DNA of 64,000 nucleotides from Panopea generosa (GCA_029582155.1 CM055899.1:53408353-53472352), one strand, 5' to 3'. Numbered from the stretch's first letter, positions 36,136 through 47,742 are shown. A program made the numbers and translations. The notes: generated by a model not told the origin, from the sequence alone.

Positions 36136-37351
36136 AAAAATTTGGAAAATGGATTAAGGTAGTGTCTAAAAAAAACACAATTTTTTATGTGCAACAGTAC
36201 AACACCTCAAAAATCGCAGTTTTCAGGTCTTTAAGATCTCATAATTCATTAACCACTCAATATAAATACTATAACTATATATCATTGGAAAACTTGCCAC
36301 GAAACCTATTTGGAAATGTATGTTATTTAGAGATTTGGTATATCAGAAGCTTACAGCATGCATATAACATAGGCAAAAATGAAATGCTCACTTTATCTTG
36401 GCTGAGCCGATATGACAAAATTTTAAAAAAAGAAGTGTGTACTATCTACTTCATATGAAGTATTAATATTTTATCGGCAGGTACTAAGCATTATCAAGAT
36501 GTAGTCACCAGTGGACCAGTAGGCAAATCCTTTTGACACAATCCGATATATAATATTTCAGCTTAGCAATGTTATAATTAGTACATGGTATGATTTAGAT
36601 TTTACCAACCCCTGTTAATCTCCTTGATAGTGTCACTAAGTTGTACATGATGATTTAAAATTAAATTAAAAGAGAATATAATTAAATTGTGAGATTTGCA
36701 AATAAGCCCCCGGCAGATTGCTCATACCTTAAAAGTACCAAATTTAACAAATATTTTAAAAAAATTAATATAAATTTATCCCTTCAGACCAGATCTGCTG
36801 AGAACTGTTTAACTACCTGTATTAAAATAGTCTTCTGTAATTCTATATTGAATATCTTGATATTTTATAACCAAAATATTCCCTAAAACCATATACAATG
36901 TTTAACACTGTATACACAGGTTTATCCAATAGTCAACTTAAACTATGTTAATACTGTATGGATATTTCATATTATATTTATTGAAACGTGTGTTAAACAC
37001 AAAACACCAAAAAAATACCCAGTAAAAAAAAACAATAATTTACTAAATGCATTGTTTTTTATTCAATATACTGTTCTACCATCCCCCAGCTCAACGTACA
37101 ATAGTCCAAAACCGGAATATAAGTCAGTTGCCTATTGGCCCCACATAAAATTTAAGACACAATTTCATAGGCTAGATTTCAATCTGTTTTTTTATTCAAG
37201 CTCAAGAGTTTTTGACAACCTTTTGAGGTGCGGACCGAAGTGGGGACATGTCACCACTGAGGTCCACGCTTTCTGCACAAAAGCTGGATTGAAATCCAGC
37301 CAACCAGAGGTGAATGACAGTACAGTTTATCAGTTTATAGAGCCTGTGCCG
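36136..37351. other. AT-rich stretch, no gene seen
   Basis: About 1.2 kb. Plus-strand open frames at 36162-36458 and 37052-37453 lack recognisable motifs. I see no splice or promoter context that would support them. Confidence 0.5.
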
Positions 37352-37984
37352 TGTTACACTGTATATAGCTTATGCCGGATACAGCTTACGCGTGAGCTGT
37401 ATAGGTTGACTATAAAACCATATACAACTTACACTGAATACAGCTCACTGTAAGCTCTATATTGCAAGATGCTGCATATCGTGGGGGGTCATAATAATAT
37501 GACCAGGGGTGTCGAAATGCTTTGACCGGGAATCACTTTTTTTTTCGAAATATAACGACGGGGGTGGGGGGGGCTTGTTTCGACTTGTACACATTTATGG
37601 GCCTTTGTTGATTTTAGGCACAGGCACGTGTTTAATTTTGAACTGTGGTCCATTTTTGGTAATTCCTGACGAACACCCTTTTCAAAAAGTGATATATTTT
37701 CAGCAACAAGAGCACTGCAACAGGATACTGGACGCAAGAATTTTCTCGGTGTCTGTCTGTTGAAACAGGCAATGTCTACTTCCCTATGAAATTTGCCCCA
37801 AATTTTTATAAAACAATACAAATAGGGAATTGTTTTGAGTATTTCCCTATTTAATAAGAATGCAAAGTTTTTTTTTGGCATACTGTTACCATGAAGAAAT
37901 TTGAGACCAAAATGTATGTCAGATGGCAAAAACTGCTATTTAATGGTCATTTTTCCACAGAAGTTTATTTAAATATTAAGATTA

Positions 37985-38078
37985 AGCACAGCCATCAACC
38001 ACAAAAATATTTCAATTAAATGTAGCTTTGTGTTATTCAAGCCCCTGTTAGAATATCTTTGTGGTTGATGGCTGTGCT
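37985..38078. other. Strong hairpin: 21-bp perfect inverted repeat, 52-bp loop
   Basis: AGCACAGCCATCAACCACAAA at 37985-38005 is matched by its exact reverse complement at 38058-38078, and the outer bases (AGAT/ATCT) extend the stem with two mismatches. The size would suit a stem-loop RNA or a small foldback element. Nothing else identifies it. Confidence 0.6.
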
Positions 38079-38359
38079 CTATCTTTTTTTACATCAAAGA
38101 CCAATATACCATTGACCCATTCTACATCTAGAAAGCAACTTCCATTAAAAAGAGTCTGTTTGGGTTAATTGCTGGAGGACACTGCTGCTGCTTAGTAACT
38201 ACTGTGGCTTTTTCTACTAGATTTGATAATGATTTCTGTTTTAACTATAATTAGACCTATGTTTTGTTTATGTTTCATTGAAAGCCTCATGATTGGTTTT
38301 TATATGTTTGTATATGTAGTATTATGTACTAAATGAGCTACCTTCATTAAATAAAGATT

Positions 38360-38369
38360 TTACTACTTC

Positions 38370-38405
<36 letters not shown>

Positions 38406-38470
38406 CACTTCTGCTACTGCTTCAGTTACTGTTACTGCTACTAGATTTACTTCTACTACTGCTACGATGA
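38360..38470. repeat. ACT/ACC triplet microsatellite
   Basis: A run of TACTACTAC passes into CCACCACCACC and then imperfect TACTGCTACT. Confidence 0.95.
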
Positions 38471-38686
38471 AGATTATGATGGTGGTGATGACGATCAAGT
38501 ATAATCACAATTATGTTTAATACTGGTCACTCACCATGTGAGCTATATATGTTAAGATGAAAGACTATTTCAAAAGTATATGTATACATCCAACATATAC
38601 AGCTTACGTAAGCTGTAAACGTTGTCAACCAATGTATACAGCTCACATGTAAGCTATATACAGCGTAAGCTATATACAGTGTAACA

Positions 38687-39011
38687 GTCCGCTATATATT
38701 TGTAGTAATTTTTAAAATAATTGGTAATTTTTCATCATTAGTTTATATTCTATAGTAACTATGGAAACGTTGATTTTCGTAGTGGTAGTCGGGGCAGTTT
38801 TTGCTTGTATCATACCTCTACTATTCAAACAAGCGTAGCGTGGCCAAAACACGTTTTATTTTTAAATAAAAATACCAATGTGTGCTGTATTGTATGCTTG
38901 TTTATATCCTTTAAAAAAATGACACCAATTATGCACTTCTCAAAATGACATCAATATAATGATGTAACGGTATGTTCATTTTGTTTGAAACAAAATGCTG
39001 TTGGGACACTT
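38687..39011. other. Unique AT-rich spacer, no gene seen
   Basis: About 325 bp between two repeat elements with no supported feature. Confidence 0.5.
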
Positions 39012-40564
39012 AACAAGAGGCCCAAGAGGGCCTGAGGACGCTCTACTGACTAATAGTGGCCATAGCACTTTTTGAAATTCTACTATGCAATAGAAACATC
39101 GGCCATCTTGAATTTTAGATAGAAAAAATAAATCTTTTGTATAGTCTCCTATGCAATAGAAACATCCATGTGAAGTTTCAGTTTAATTGGCCTAGTGGTT
39201 TTAGAATAAATGAAAAAAAAAGAGAATTTTCTGTTTTCCCACAGTATCCCTATGTAAAATTCTAATTCACTTACAGAGCCACTTTATATTTTAGCCCCCT
39301 AAATTTTTATCTGCAATCAAACCCCTACACTTAGGGATAATTTATATGATAAATGTACAACTCTGACATACCGGTTCTTAAGAAAACAATTTTACTAATT
39401 TCCAATTTGTACCCTTTTGGGGCCCCCCTGACCCCTCAAGACATAGGAACCCAGTCATTTTTACAAATCTTAACCTCCTTCACATAACAATGCTTTCGTG
39501 AAAATATAGGCAAAATAATTTCCATTTAAAAAAAAAAAATAAAAATATTATATAGACATGTGTCCCCTAATTGAACTCTCGGGGCAGGGTCATTTTTAAC
39601 CCTAGGGATACCATTTGAACAATTCTAACAGAACTATAGTTGGTCATCATTACTACATAAACATTTTGAAAATCTGTAGGGCCATTCATAACAAGAAGAT
39701 TTTTTAAGTTTAAGACTATTTTTAGTAATGGCAGCCATCTTGAATTTCAGATCAAATAAAAAAAAATTCGGTATAGTCTCCTATGCAATAGAAACACCCA
39801 TGTGAAGTTTCAGTTTAACTGGCCTAGTTGTTTCAGAACAGATGAAAGAAAAAGAGAATTTTCTGTTTTCCCATAGTATCCCTATGTAAAATTCTAAGTC
39901 CCCTTACAGGGCCCCTATAAATTTTAGCTCCTAAATTCTTATCTGCAATCAAACCCCTACACATAGGGATAATTTATGCAAAATATGAACAAATCTGACA
40001 TACCGGTTCTTAAGAAAACAAATTAAGTAATTCCCAATTTTTACCCTTTTAGGGCCCCTCCTGACCCCTTAAGACAGTGGAACCCAGTCATTTTTACAAA
40101 TCTTAACCTTCTTCACCAAACAATGCTTCTGTGAAGATATAGGCAAAATCATTTCCATTTAAAAAAAAAAAAAAAAAAAATTTTTATGTGTCCCCTAATT
40201 GAACCCTCGGGGCAGGGTCATATTTAACCCTATGGACACCATTTGAACAAATCTAACAAAACTATAGTTGGTCATCATTTCTACATAAACATTTTGAAAA
40301 TCTGTTGGGCCGTTCATGAGAAGAAGATTTTTTAAGGTTTGGACTATTTTTAGTAATGGTGGCCATTTTGAATTTCAAATCGAAAAAAAATAATCTTCTG
40401 TATAGTCTCCTATGCAATAGAAACACCCATGTGAAGTTTCAGTTTAATTGGCCTAGTGGTTTCAGAGAAAGTGCTGCTAACAGATGTCAAGACGACAGAC
40501 GACGGACGACAGACAACGCGCCATCGCATAAGTACTTCTGGCCTTTGGCCACTAGAGCTAAAAA
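39012..40564 (+). repeat. Dispersed AACAAGAGGCCC...GAGCTAAAA element with internal duplication
   Basis: Starts AACAAGAGGCCCAAGAGGGC and ends GGCCTTTGGCCACTAGAGC then TAAAAA. The segment beginning ATAGTCTCCTATGCAATAGA recurs at about 39140, 39775 and 40405, so about 630 bp is duplicated two and a half times. GACGACAGACGACGGACGAC lies near the 3' end, as is usual for bivalve repeats of this kind. Confidence 0.75.
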
Positions 40565-41212
40565 TGGATTAGCATGCGGCATACCGCAGTTCTGTAATGT
40601 TCTGTTCCATGTTAGGTAATACACCAGTTCAAACAGAAAAACGAAAGTATATACAGTAAGTGTAATGTTTTAAGGTCTCTAATTTAAATGTCACGAAAAT
40701 GTTGTTTTTGAGATGGCCAGGAATCAGTCATTAAAAAGAGCAAATAGGAAGTCGGTTTGAAGACATATTGGAATCAAAGTATGTTTTACAGAATTTTGTG
40801 TCCAGTGTTCCATATTGAGATTTCGTTAACATATTCACTTAATATTGTAAATGGTGGCAAAAACTTACATACCATGAATCAGAGTATTTTGAGAAGGAGT
40901 GACTCAGTAAATTTGATACAAAAGCATCTATTTAAAATATTAACGTCGGTTTTTGTTGAATACAACGTCATCATTTTGACCCGACATAACTAACTGCTAT
41001 GCTTTGACTAGCGCCTTATTTTTTTTAATAGTTGGCGTATCATGCAAAAATTTTCAAAATATGTCCAATATACATTAAATATTTTAAATAAAAAAACACT
41101 ATTGTGCATTGTACAATAGATATAAATAAGTTATGGCAAAAGTCTACAAACTTTCTGATTCCCCCTCGTACATGGACGGATTTTTAATTCTGCATAATAT
41201 GATTTTATAGTG
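40565..41212. other. AT-rich stretch, no gene seen
   Basis: About 650 bp. It ends with a possible acceptor (TGCATAATATGATTTTATAG) just before the ORF-containing segment at 41213. Confidence 0.45.
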
Positions 41213-41284
41213 GACCTAGACAGGATCGTTTATACGTAACCTACAGAGCTCAAGTAAACAGCGGTGTATAAATCGGCAGTGAAC

Positions 41285-41584
41285 ATGATACCAGCCAATG
41301 GAGAACTTAACCACCAGTTTCAAGATATTCACCTGCAAGACTATTCATCTGCATCAACTTCTAGACAGCGACTTTTCAACCAGAACCAACGACTCAACAT
41401 AACATACCAGCCAGTGGGGCAGCACCAGGAGAAGAAGCAACCTGCCGATGCTGTCCACTGGCAATATAATCATCTTTGTATAGCTCGCCAAAATGCTACA
41501 GGGAAAGAGCGAGGACAAAGAAAAACTCGACAACAAAAGGAGTTACATAGACTAGGTGTTGTTTATGCCATGCAGGGCAAATAA
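41285..41584 (+). CDS. Small hypothetical protein, 99 residues
   Basis: Starts at ATG 41285 in a fair context (A at -3, GTGAACATGA). An in-frame TAA at 41255-41257 closes the frame upstream. The product is hydrophilic and Gln-rich (TSRQRLFNQNQRLN, YQPVGQHQEKKQPADAVH) with a basic patch near the end (GKERGQRKTRQQKELHR). No signal peptide, membrane segment or known domain. A possible acceptor lies at 41212, and AATAAA-like signals follow at about 41712 and 41772, so it could be a terminal exon or a single-exon transcript. The composition is less AT-driven than its surroundings. No homologue is recognised. Confidence 0.35.
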   Translation: MIPANGELNHQFQDIHLQDYSSASTSRQRLFNQNQRLNITYQPVGQHQEKKQPADAVHWQYNHLCIARQNATGKERGQRKTRQQKELHRLGVVYAMQGK

Positions 41585-41949
41585 CAGCCTCTCTGGTGCA
41601 TTGATATTAAATTAAGAATAAGTATATAAATAAGACAAGTAACTCAAAGACCTTGTATTAAATCCTGTTTCCTATATACACTGAATGGCCCAGTTTAGGG
41701 TTGTTAAAAGAATAAAGTTTTTACAAGGATATAAAAAGAGAAATTGTACATTATGTACAATATATTTACAATAAAATACTTTGTATCCTTGCACCAGAAA
41801 GCATTTGACCGCTTACGTCTAATGTGGCGTAAGCCTAAAAAATATTGCTGATCATGTCCTCTGCCTCAGAGCACTAAAAATCTAATTCAACATCACTCAT
41901 GTTGTAGGTACAGAGACATGTCCCTTAGGTCAGCCAAATTATTTAAGGT

Positions 41950-42250
41950 GTAACATATAAGATTGAATTATATGTACATATGATTGGGGATGATAAAATT
42001 TTGTTTTCTTCATAACATTTAGAATGGAGTTATATATGTCTATGAGATTGGAAATGATATGACATTGTTTAAATTATAACATATAGAGTGCAATCATGTG
42101 TCTATGAGAATGGAAGTGATATGACATTGTTTAAATTATAACATATAGAGTGCAATTATGTGTCTATGAGAATGGAAGTGATCTGATATTATTATTTATT
42201 TATTTTTTAAACATATAGTGCTGAATTATATGTATGTGTGATTTGGAGTG
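41950..42250. repeat. ~62-bp tandem repeat, about 4 copies
   Basis: GATATGACATTGTTTAAATT and CATATAGAGTGCAATTATG with TGTCTATGAGAATGGAAGT repeat at 62-bp spacing (for example GACATTG at 42062 and 42124). The outer copies are diverged. Confidence 0.85.
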
Positions 42251-42518
42251 ATATTACGACAGCTCTAAGTGTCTCCTACTAATCAAGATGTTTTAATCTA
42301 ATTATATTTTACATAATAACAATAACAATAATTTATGTAAAGAGTAAAAATGTTATTTTCTACATGTCAACATTGTGAGGTGGGATAGACCCACAGCCTT
42401 GGCTGCATATAGTCTTATACCAAAAAATATGCCATTTATTCATAAAAGAAAGAAAAAACACCTTATCTGTAAACAGAAGGCCTGTCTACAGGTTGAGTCT
42501 CAGTCTCGGTATGAAATA

Positions 42519-42830
42519 GACCGCGGCGTGTTCTAGTGGTAGAGCGTCCACCTCGCATGCGGAAGGTCATGGGTTCAATCCCTGGCCGGGTCATACCAAA
42601 GACTTTAAAAATGGTACTAGAAGCTTCCTCGCTTGAGGCTCAGCATTAAAAGGAAAGTTCTAGGTCTGGTCGGCCCAGTGTCAGTATAATGTGACTGGGT
42701 GGGGTATCATACCATGTGTCTGCGGCATGATACTTCAGTGTGACAGCGCTCAGAATACTGTCAAGTAGACACCGTCGCGATATGACTGAAAAATTGTTGA
42801 AAGCGACACTAAACACCATACAACAACATA
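42519..42830 (+). mobile_element. tRNA-derived SINE, second family
   Basis: The head GTTCTAGTGGTAGAGCGTCC (A box), CTCGCATGCGGAAGG and GGTTCAATCCC (B box) folds like a tRNA. The body carries CCCAGTGTCAGTATAATGTG and ACTGGGTGGGGTATCATACC. The tail is GCGATATGACTGAAAAATTG followed by TTGAAAGCGACACTAAACACC. I recognise it as a widespread bivalve SINE type. Well preserved. Confidence 0.85.
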
Positions 42831-42932
42831 GTATGAAATAGTAAACAGGGCTGAAAATGAATGATTAAATATGAAATATTTTGGCTGACCCTTGGGAGTT
42901 GTATGATGAAATATAGGGCCTGTGAGCACATT

Positions 42933-43154
42933 CTAGATATCAGACATTTGACAATCTAGAATATAGCACTCCAGGGCCCTATATACTGACTTTTGGACTG
43001 CCTTACTGGGGTTTAGGACATTACTGATGTTGAATTCCAAATGATTTTCAGCTAGTGCAGTCATGAGTTTAGCCCAGTTAACTCTGTGGAAGGGGCAATC
43101 TAGCAGAAAATGCCAAGTTGAATTCTCACCTTGCACCGGGTGAAATCTCCCCAT
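42933..43154 (-). pseudogene. LINE C-terminal segment
   Basis: Reads HFLLDCPFHRVNWAKL, a His/Cys pattern typical of the region after RNase H in LINE polyproteins. It runs to a stop at 42933 and the frame is closed at its upstream side. Confidence 0.6.
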
Positions 43155-43424
43155 ATTTTTAAAATATATTGCCCGGCATTACAGGGCAGGAGATTCACAC
43201 CCAATCTCAGACGGGTTATGCATTTATCTATCTTTTTATTGTTAAAGTAGTTTATAAGTTTATAGGCCTTCTGAAATTTACCGAGGATCTATGAAAGGTA
43301 TTTGTTTAAAAGGCTTATTGAGTACAAAATTTTTACATTTATTCAAAACCTTTTTTTTTTTGCCAAAGCATAGTCCTCGGTAGATGCAAGGGGAACTGAG
43401 TTTGTAATTTTTTAATATTCTAGG

Positions 43425-43984
43425 CATTCTTTAGCTGCCCTGTCAGCTTCTTCATCTCCTGATATGTCTATATGTGCTGGACACCATTCCATTGTAACAT
43501 GTACTCCTAATTTTATGCACTGATTATATTGTTTAAAGATATCTGCCAAAATATCTGACCTTGATCTGCTTTTATTGATTTTGAATGATTAGAGAGATTC
43601 CGAAAGAATAACAGACTTTGTTAGTTTATATTCTATTATCAAGCACAGATTTTTGAATCACGTTAAGTTCAGCTGTGCAGACTGACAAGTTGTTGCTGAG
43701 TCTCTCAGAATACTATATCTGAAGGGACGGAATGACATATATGCAGCTGCAACTTTCCCGTCCTCGGGATTTTTGCTACCTTCTGTGTAAATTTCTATAC
43801 GTTCAGCATAATGCTGGTCAATATGATTTGCAGTAATGTATCTTATGGGTGTTGGCAAATCATTTGTATTGAACTTAGCTGTGAGGGATAACCTAATATC
43901 AAGATTTTTAAGCATCAATGGCGACTCCAATTTTGGCTTAAAGTCAGCTAGATTGACCCCATTGAGACCGTATTCCCCCACCAA
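43425..43984 (-). pseudogene. LINE RNase H fragments
   Basis: The first catalytic block is seen as IEIYTEGSKNPEDGKVAAA in the frame at 43658-43984, with Glu where Asp is usual (IYTDGS). The late block, VTMEWCPAHIDISGDEEAD, lies at about 43430-43495 in another frame. Together they mark a whole RNase H domain with frameshifts. Confidence 0.7.
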
Positions 43985-44026
43985 ATCCTGTGTATGGCCC
44001 CGACAGGTAAAGCTATATGTGCTTTT

Positions 44027-44305
44027 TTATCTAGATTTGATGTAGTATCCAGTCCCAATGATTCTATTCACAGGGTTACTGTCTTTCCGGGTTTGAGCCC
44101 TGGCCCAGTACTTAACTGACTGATGTTCCCGTTTTAAATTTAATGGTATGACACCCGCCTCTAACTCCAATAAATATGCAGGTGTGGAGCAAACTGCTCC
44201 GAGAGCTATCTTGAGGGCCTTATTTTGAATTATATCTAATTCTTTTAATATTGATGGGGATGCACAAGAATAGATCTGAGCCCCATAATCTATCTTTGGA
44301 CGCAT
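44027..44305 (-). pseudogene. LINE RT thumb and connection segment
   Basis: Reads MRPKIDYGAQIYSCASPS then IIQNKALKIALGA and LLELEAGVIPL. This is the usual stretch following the RT catalytic core in Jockey/I-type LINEs (DYG..IY..A, QNKALR.A.GA, EAG..PL). Confidence 0.75.
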
Positions 44306-44506
44306 GAGGGACTTATACAGTAGATACTTTTTTTATCAGTGCCAAAATCTGTATCTGTTAACATTCTCATCAAATTTAAGTCGTTAAGTCCCTCTCACAC
44401 CTGACCACGATGTCTTTTATGTGACTGTAAAAATTTAGCGTTCTATCTAAAAGCATGCCTAAAAATGTTACTATTTTTTTAAATATGATCGGTGTGCCAC
44501 CTAAAC

Positions 44507-44990
44507 TTACGTCCAAGCTGTGTTGTTTTGAGTTGACAAAAAAATACCCACTGTTTTTGTTGGATTAATTTTGAATCCCCATTCTTTAGCCCATCCCCAG
44601 ATTAGGTAAAGTCCTGTTTGAGCTCTAGTTCGCAACAGACTTAATTTGACCCCCTCCCCCCCCCCCCCCCCCCATGTTCCAGAATCATCAGCAAATTGGC
44701 TGGTAACCATGCCTGCCTCTCTAGTGTAGCAGGCAAATCATTTATCAAAATAGAAAAAAGGAGAGGGGATAAGACAGCCCCCACCCCCCACTCCCCCACC
44801 GTAGCAATTTCCTGTTATTCCGTGTTCTTTTAATTTAAATAGAACACCCGAGTGCCAGGTGAGATGAAAAGCTGCTTGATGGTCTAAAAATATTGCTAGG
44901 ACTGAGTGTCCCCTATTTTGGCAGAAATTACGTCATGTTGCAGACGTACGAGCTGATCGAAAGTGCTCCTCCCCTTTCTAAAACCGGATT
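44507..44990 (-). pseudogene. LINE reverse transcriptase core fragments
   Basis: At about 44900-44985 the minus strand reads QSGFRKGRSTFDQLVRLQHD, the template-binding block. At 44507-44710 it reads MVTSQFADDSGTW, the catalytic ADD block, followed by GWAKEWGFKINPTKT. An 18-base C run at 44656-44673 lies just after the catalytic block and adds a Gly run, so slippage has altered the frame. Confidence 0.75.
44656..44673. repeat. Homopolymer C run inside the LINE RT
   Basis: Eighteen consecutive C on the plus strand within the reverse transcriptase remnant. Confidence 0.95.
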
Positions 44991-45429
44991 GACAGGGGTT
45001 AATTATATTTTTTATTCAAGCAGATGTTCTAAATGTGCCTTTACCATCCATTCCATTAATTGTTTCCCTTGTTTAACAGAGGAATAACACAAGCCTGCTT
45101 CCAAGCTACAGGGTAGACACGCTTAAGCTGTATTATTTCTTAGGAGTGAAATTGGGTGATGTGAATTTCCTTTAATTTTTTTGATTTTTTTATCCAAAAT
45201 GCTTTAGAATTTGAGTTTTTATGAATAATGTCTGACAGAATTCTTCCCAGTTTTGCTTTTTAGTATTTAAGATGACATTTCTAGTTTCTTGTTCGGCTTC
45301 CTTGTAATTGTATAGATTTCCTTAGTAAGGGTGCCATTTTAGTTTGTTATTCCTCATAATTAATATTGTTTTTAAAGTATACGGCTAGACTAGGGCTTGA
45401 TATAACCTGTGAAATATTATTTACTATAT

Positions 45430-45600
45430 TTTCAGCTAATTTAGTTTCTTGCACACAGAGAATAATCAATATTTTGGTTTAAATCTAAAAGAACTTTTAT
45501 ATCTCTGTGTGCCTGAGAAATGTTAGCCCCAGCGCATTATAAGAAATGCCAGTGAGATCCCTATTGAAATCTAAGTTTGTTGTTGCGGCGGTTACGACCA
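45430..45600 (-). pseudogene. LINE endonuclease N-terminal fragment
   Basis: The minus strand carries a run close to an endonuclease opening, with ISYNALGLTFLRH and then LCVQETKLA, the Glu-containing QET motif. The remainder of the endonuclease is truncated and out of frame. Confidence 0.55.
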
Positions 45601-46107
45601 GTCAGTACTTATATGGCGTGAAGTTTTAAATGCTGTCCTCTCCAGAGTAAAAAAGTCTGAGTGCAGCGAGACCAATGAATCCTCCCCGGTGACATTAAAC
45701 TCACTATCATCACTGATCGATGATGTAGAAACATGAGGTAGTGATGTTTCGCTCATGTCACCCTTGGAGGACTCCTTTTTGTTGTTGGGAGTGGATGTAC
45801 TATGAACTAGGCTATGGGGTGAAATAATAAGGCCCCTTTCTTTTTCCTGCTCTGTTTCAGAGGATGTCTCCTTACTACAGAAAAACTGACTGGAAATTTT
45901 AGAACCTAAATTTTTGTGGTTTTCTGGTGTGGGGCTTATAATTAGAACTGATTCAAGACTTGTTCCACCTTTGTCAGTGGTGGTGCTGACTATTACGCAG
46001 TCCGAGTTGTCAGACTGTGTAGATATGGTTACAGACCAGACATGAAATATCCAACAAACTGAAAGTGTGACCTTGACCTTTAAGGAAAGGTTTTGGGTCT
46101 TGCACAC
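45592..46107 (-). pseudogene. Ser/Thr-rich ORF1-like remnant of the LINE
   Basis: A 171-codon frame. Its first 30 or so codons are encoded by the reverse of a TGACCTTGACC repeat, so that start is spurious. The rest is Ser/Thr/Glu-rich (SKETSSETEQEKERG, SSISDDSEFNVTGED) and ends just before the endonuclease fragment, where the end of a LINE ORF1 would be. No zinc-knuckle is left. Confidence 0.4.
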
Positions 46108-46330
46108 AACACTTAATCATGTCATGTTGATCAACTGAGCCCGTGTTTTTGAAATCCATCCATGTATGGCAAAGTTACTGACAGGACACGAAATCCCAAA
46201 CAGACTTAGTGGTGTTAAACAAACTAAAAGTGTGACCTTGACCTTTGAGGTACGGCTGTGGGTCTTACGCATGTCACGTTAGCATGTGTTGTGGATGAAT
46301 TGAGCCAAGTGTTATCTAAATATATACATG
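46057..46330 (+). repeat. TGACCTTGACC-type repeat, two copies in tandem
   Basis: AAAGTGTGACCTTGACCTTT begins near 46057 and again near 46220, each followed by GGGTCTT, a CATGTCA-like step, TTGA/CTGAGCC and, in the first copy, CATCCATGTATGGCAAAGTTA. Same family as 31228-31395. Confidence 0.75.
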
Positions 46331-46440
46331 TTTGCCAGTTACTTCGGAAGGACGATGGTTCTACTCAGATTGATTCTCAGGTCTTCCTTCACCAATTAAA
46401 CTGGATATGCCATTTAAAAAGAAGTATACATAGGTGACAA
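46331..46440 (+). mobile_element. SINE fragment without tRNA head
   Basis: TTTGCCAGTTACTTCGGAAGG then ACGATGGTTCTACTCAG and GTCTTCCTTCACCAATTAAA match the core of bivalve SINEs seen elsewhere in the window. Head and tail are missing. Confidence 0.65.
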
Positions 46441-47091
46441 AGGGACAAAAGGACACAAAATTTTCAAACAATCGATTGTATTGTCTAACAACTTTAAATT
46501 GTGACTTCCTTGAATTTTTAACATGTAGCATTGCAAAATATTTGTTGAAGTCGGTTCCTTGGTGTCATTTTCGGTGCCATCACTGTTTTATTCTATTTTT
46601 ATTGAATCCTAGCCAAACTTGCACAGCAGTTATATAAGCACGAGATCTTGGACAAGTTCTCTAACCTGCAGCCAGATTCGACCACAAAGACTCTTTGTCA
46701 TACAGTGCATATACACATTTTAAGGGAAACATAAAGAATAGGTCATCTGAAAATTCAAGGCCTAAACTTTAGACATGTTACATGTAATATTGACAGGTAA
46801 GCATAACATGGGTCACCGTCAGTGGCGTGCAGAATTTAAGGGAAACTTACAAATAATATTTTCCTCTGAAATGTTCATCTGCTCATGCCATCCATTCTTG
46901 TGCTTCTTGTTTCTATTTCCTTTACATCCCAATGTTAATGACGTATGCCTTTTCCATCCATTCTCTTTCTATTTGAAGGAAGTAGTTTGGTTTGTCTCTT
47001 TTGGATGAAGTTGAACAACTGTAAGATACATGATACACTATTTTAATCAATTATTTATAACAAATAAATACTAGCATAAGAACAAATGCAA
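46441..47091. other. Unique stretch, no gene seen
   Basis: About 650 bp; the short open frames show no motif that I recognise. Confidence 0.5.
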
Positions 47092-47742
47092 CAAGAGCTG
47101 TCAGAGGACAGCTGCTCGACTTCACGACGATTACTGAAATTGGACAAGTATATAGTGCTTGCTATAAAACTCTGATCTATTAAATAATAACAAGAGTTGT
47201 CAGATGACAACAAAGCTCTTCGATGGGATAAAACTCACCACCGTTGCAAAGATTGAGATTGGAGGCAAACACCAAAACTAAACGCAACTAAACGCAAAAG
47301 TTTAACCTGGGTGTCAACAGACAAAAGATTAAGTCCAAAAGGGCCATAACTTTGCCAACATGCAACCCCGAGATGGTTCTTGTCTCTGTGTGTTTCATCG
47401 ATGATGATGAACACACGTGAAGTTTCATTCATATACAATGAGTGGTTGCATAGATATCTTATCTGATAAAAAACTTTAACCTGAAAATTTAAGTTGATAA
47501 AGGCCCATAACTGTGCCAAAATGCAATCCAGAGTTATGGTTCTTGTCTGTGTGTGTGTGTGCCATTGATAATGGTGAACACACATGCGAAGTTTTATTCA
47601 CATCCAATGAGTGGTTGCATACATGTAGATATCTAAAACTTAAACGCAAAAGTTTAACATGGGCGTCTACAAACGACTATGCCGACGACGCCAGGGTCAT
47701 GACAATAGCTCTCCTTGGACTTTGTCCCGGCGAGCTAAAAAA
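47092..47742 (+). repeat. AACAAGAGTTGTCAG...GGCGAGCTAAAA element
   Basis: A truncated start (CAACAAGAGCTGTCAGAGGA) at 47092 is followed at 47189 by the start of a fuller copy (AACAAGAGTTGTCAGATGAC). That copy has ATGCAATCCAGAGTTATGG, AATGAGTGGTTGCATA and the end GTCCCGGCGAGCTAAAAA. An inverted-orientation copy is at 61772-62064. Confidence 0.75.

Larger units (their letters stand above)
37352..38686. mobile_element. 1.3-kb TIR element with palindromic subterminal repeats
   Basis: Ends are a perfect 21-bp inverted repeat: 37352-37372 begins TGTTACACTGTATATAGCTT and 38666-38686 is its complement. Inside each end lie further AGCTTACG/AGCTCACG repeats, including a perfect 20-bp palindrome at 38598-38617 (TACAGCTTACGTAAGCTGTA). 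A 146-codon minus-strand frame at 37489-37929 shows no transposase motif. The centre holds a separate hairpin (37985-38078) and a triplet microsatellite. Confidence 0.7.
42840..46050 (-). mobile_element. Decayed non-LTR retrotransposon with RNase H
   Basis: On the minus strand, from high to low coordinates: an ORF1-like tail, an endonuclease N-terminal fragment, reverse transcriptase fragments, an RNase H domain and a C-terminal Cys/His-type segment. Frames are broken many times and much of the endonuclease region is missing. RNase H after the RT suggests the I/Nimb-like branch of LINEs, but the clade is not certain. The 5' side joins a TGACCTTGACC repeat and the 3' side a SINE. Confidence 0.8.

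Noticed and set aside
37489..37929. 146-codon minus-strand frame as the transposase of the surrounding TIR element
   Set aside because: No DDE-type, zinc-finger or other transposase motif could be seen, and the frame may be chance.
42519..42600. Functional tRNA gene
   Set aside because: The tRNA-like head is followed directly by a SINE body and tail.
45592..46107. 171-codon frame as a host gene
   Set aside because: Its first part is the reverse of a dispersed repeat and the remainder sits where a LINE ORF1 end would be.
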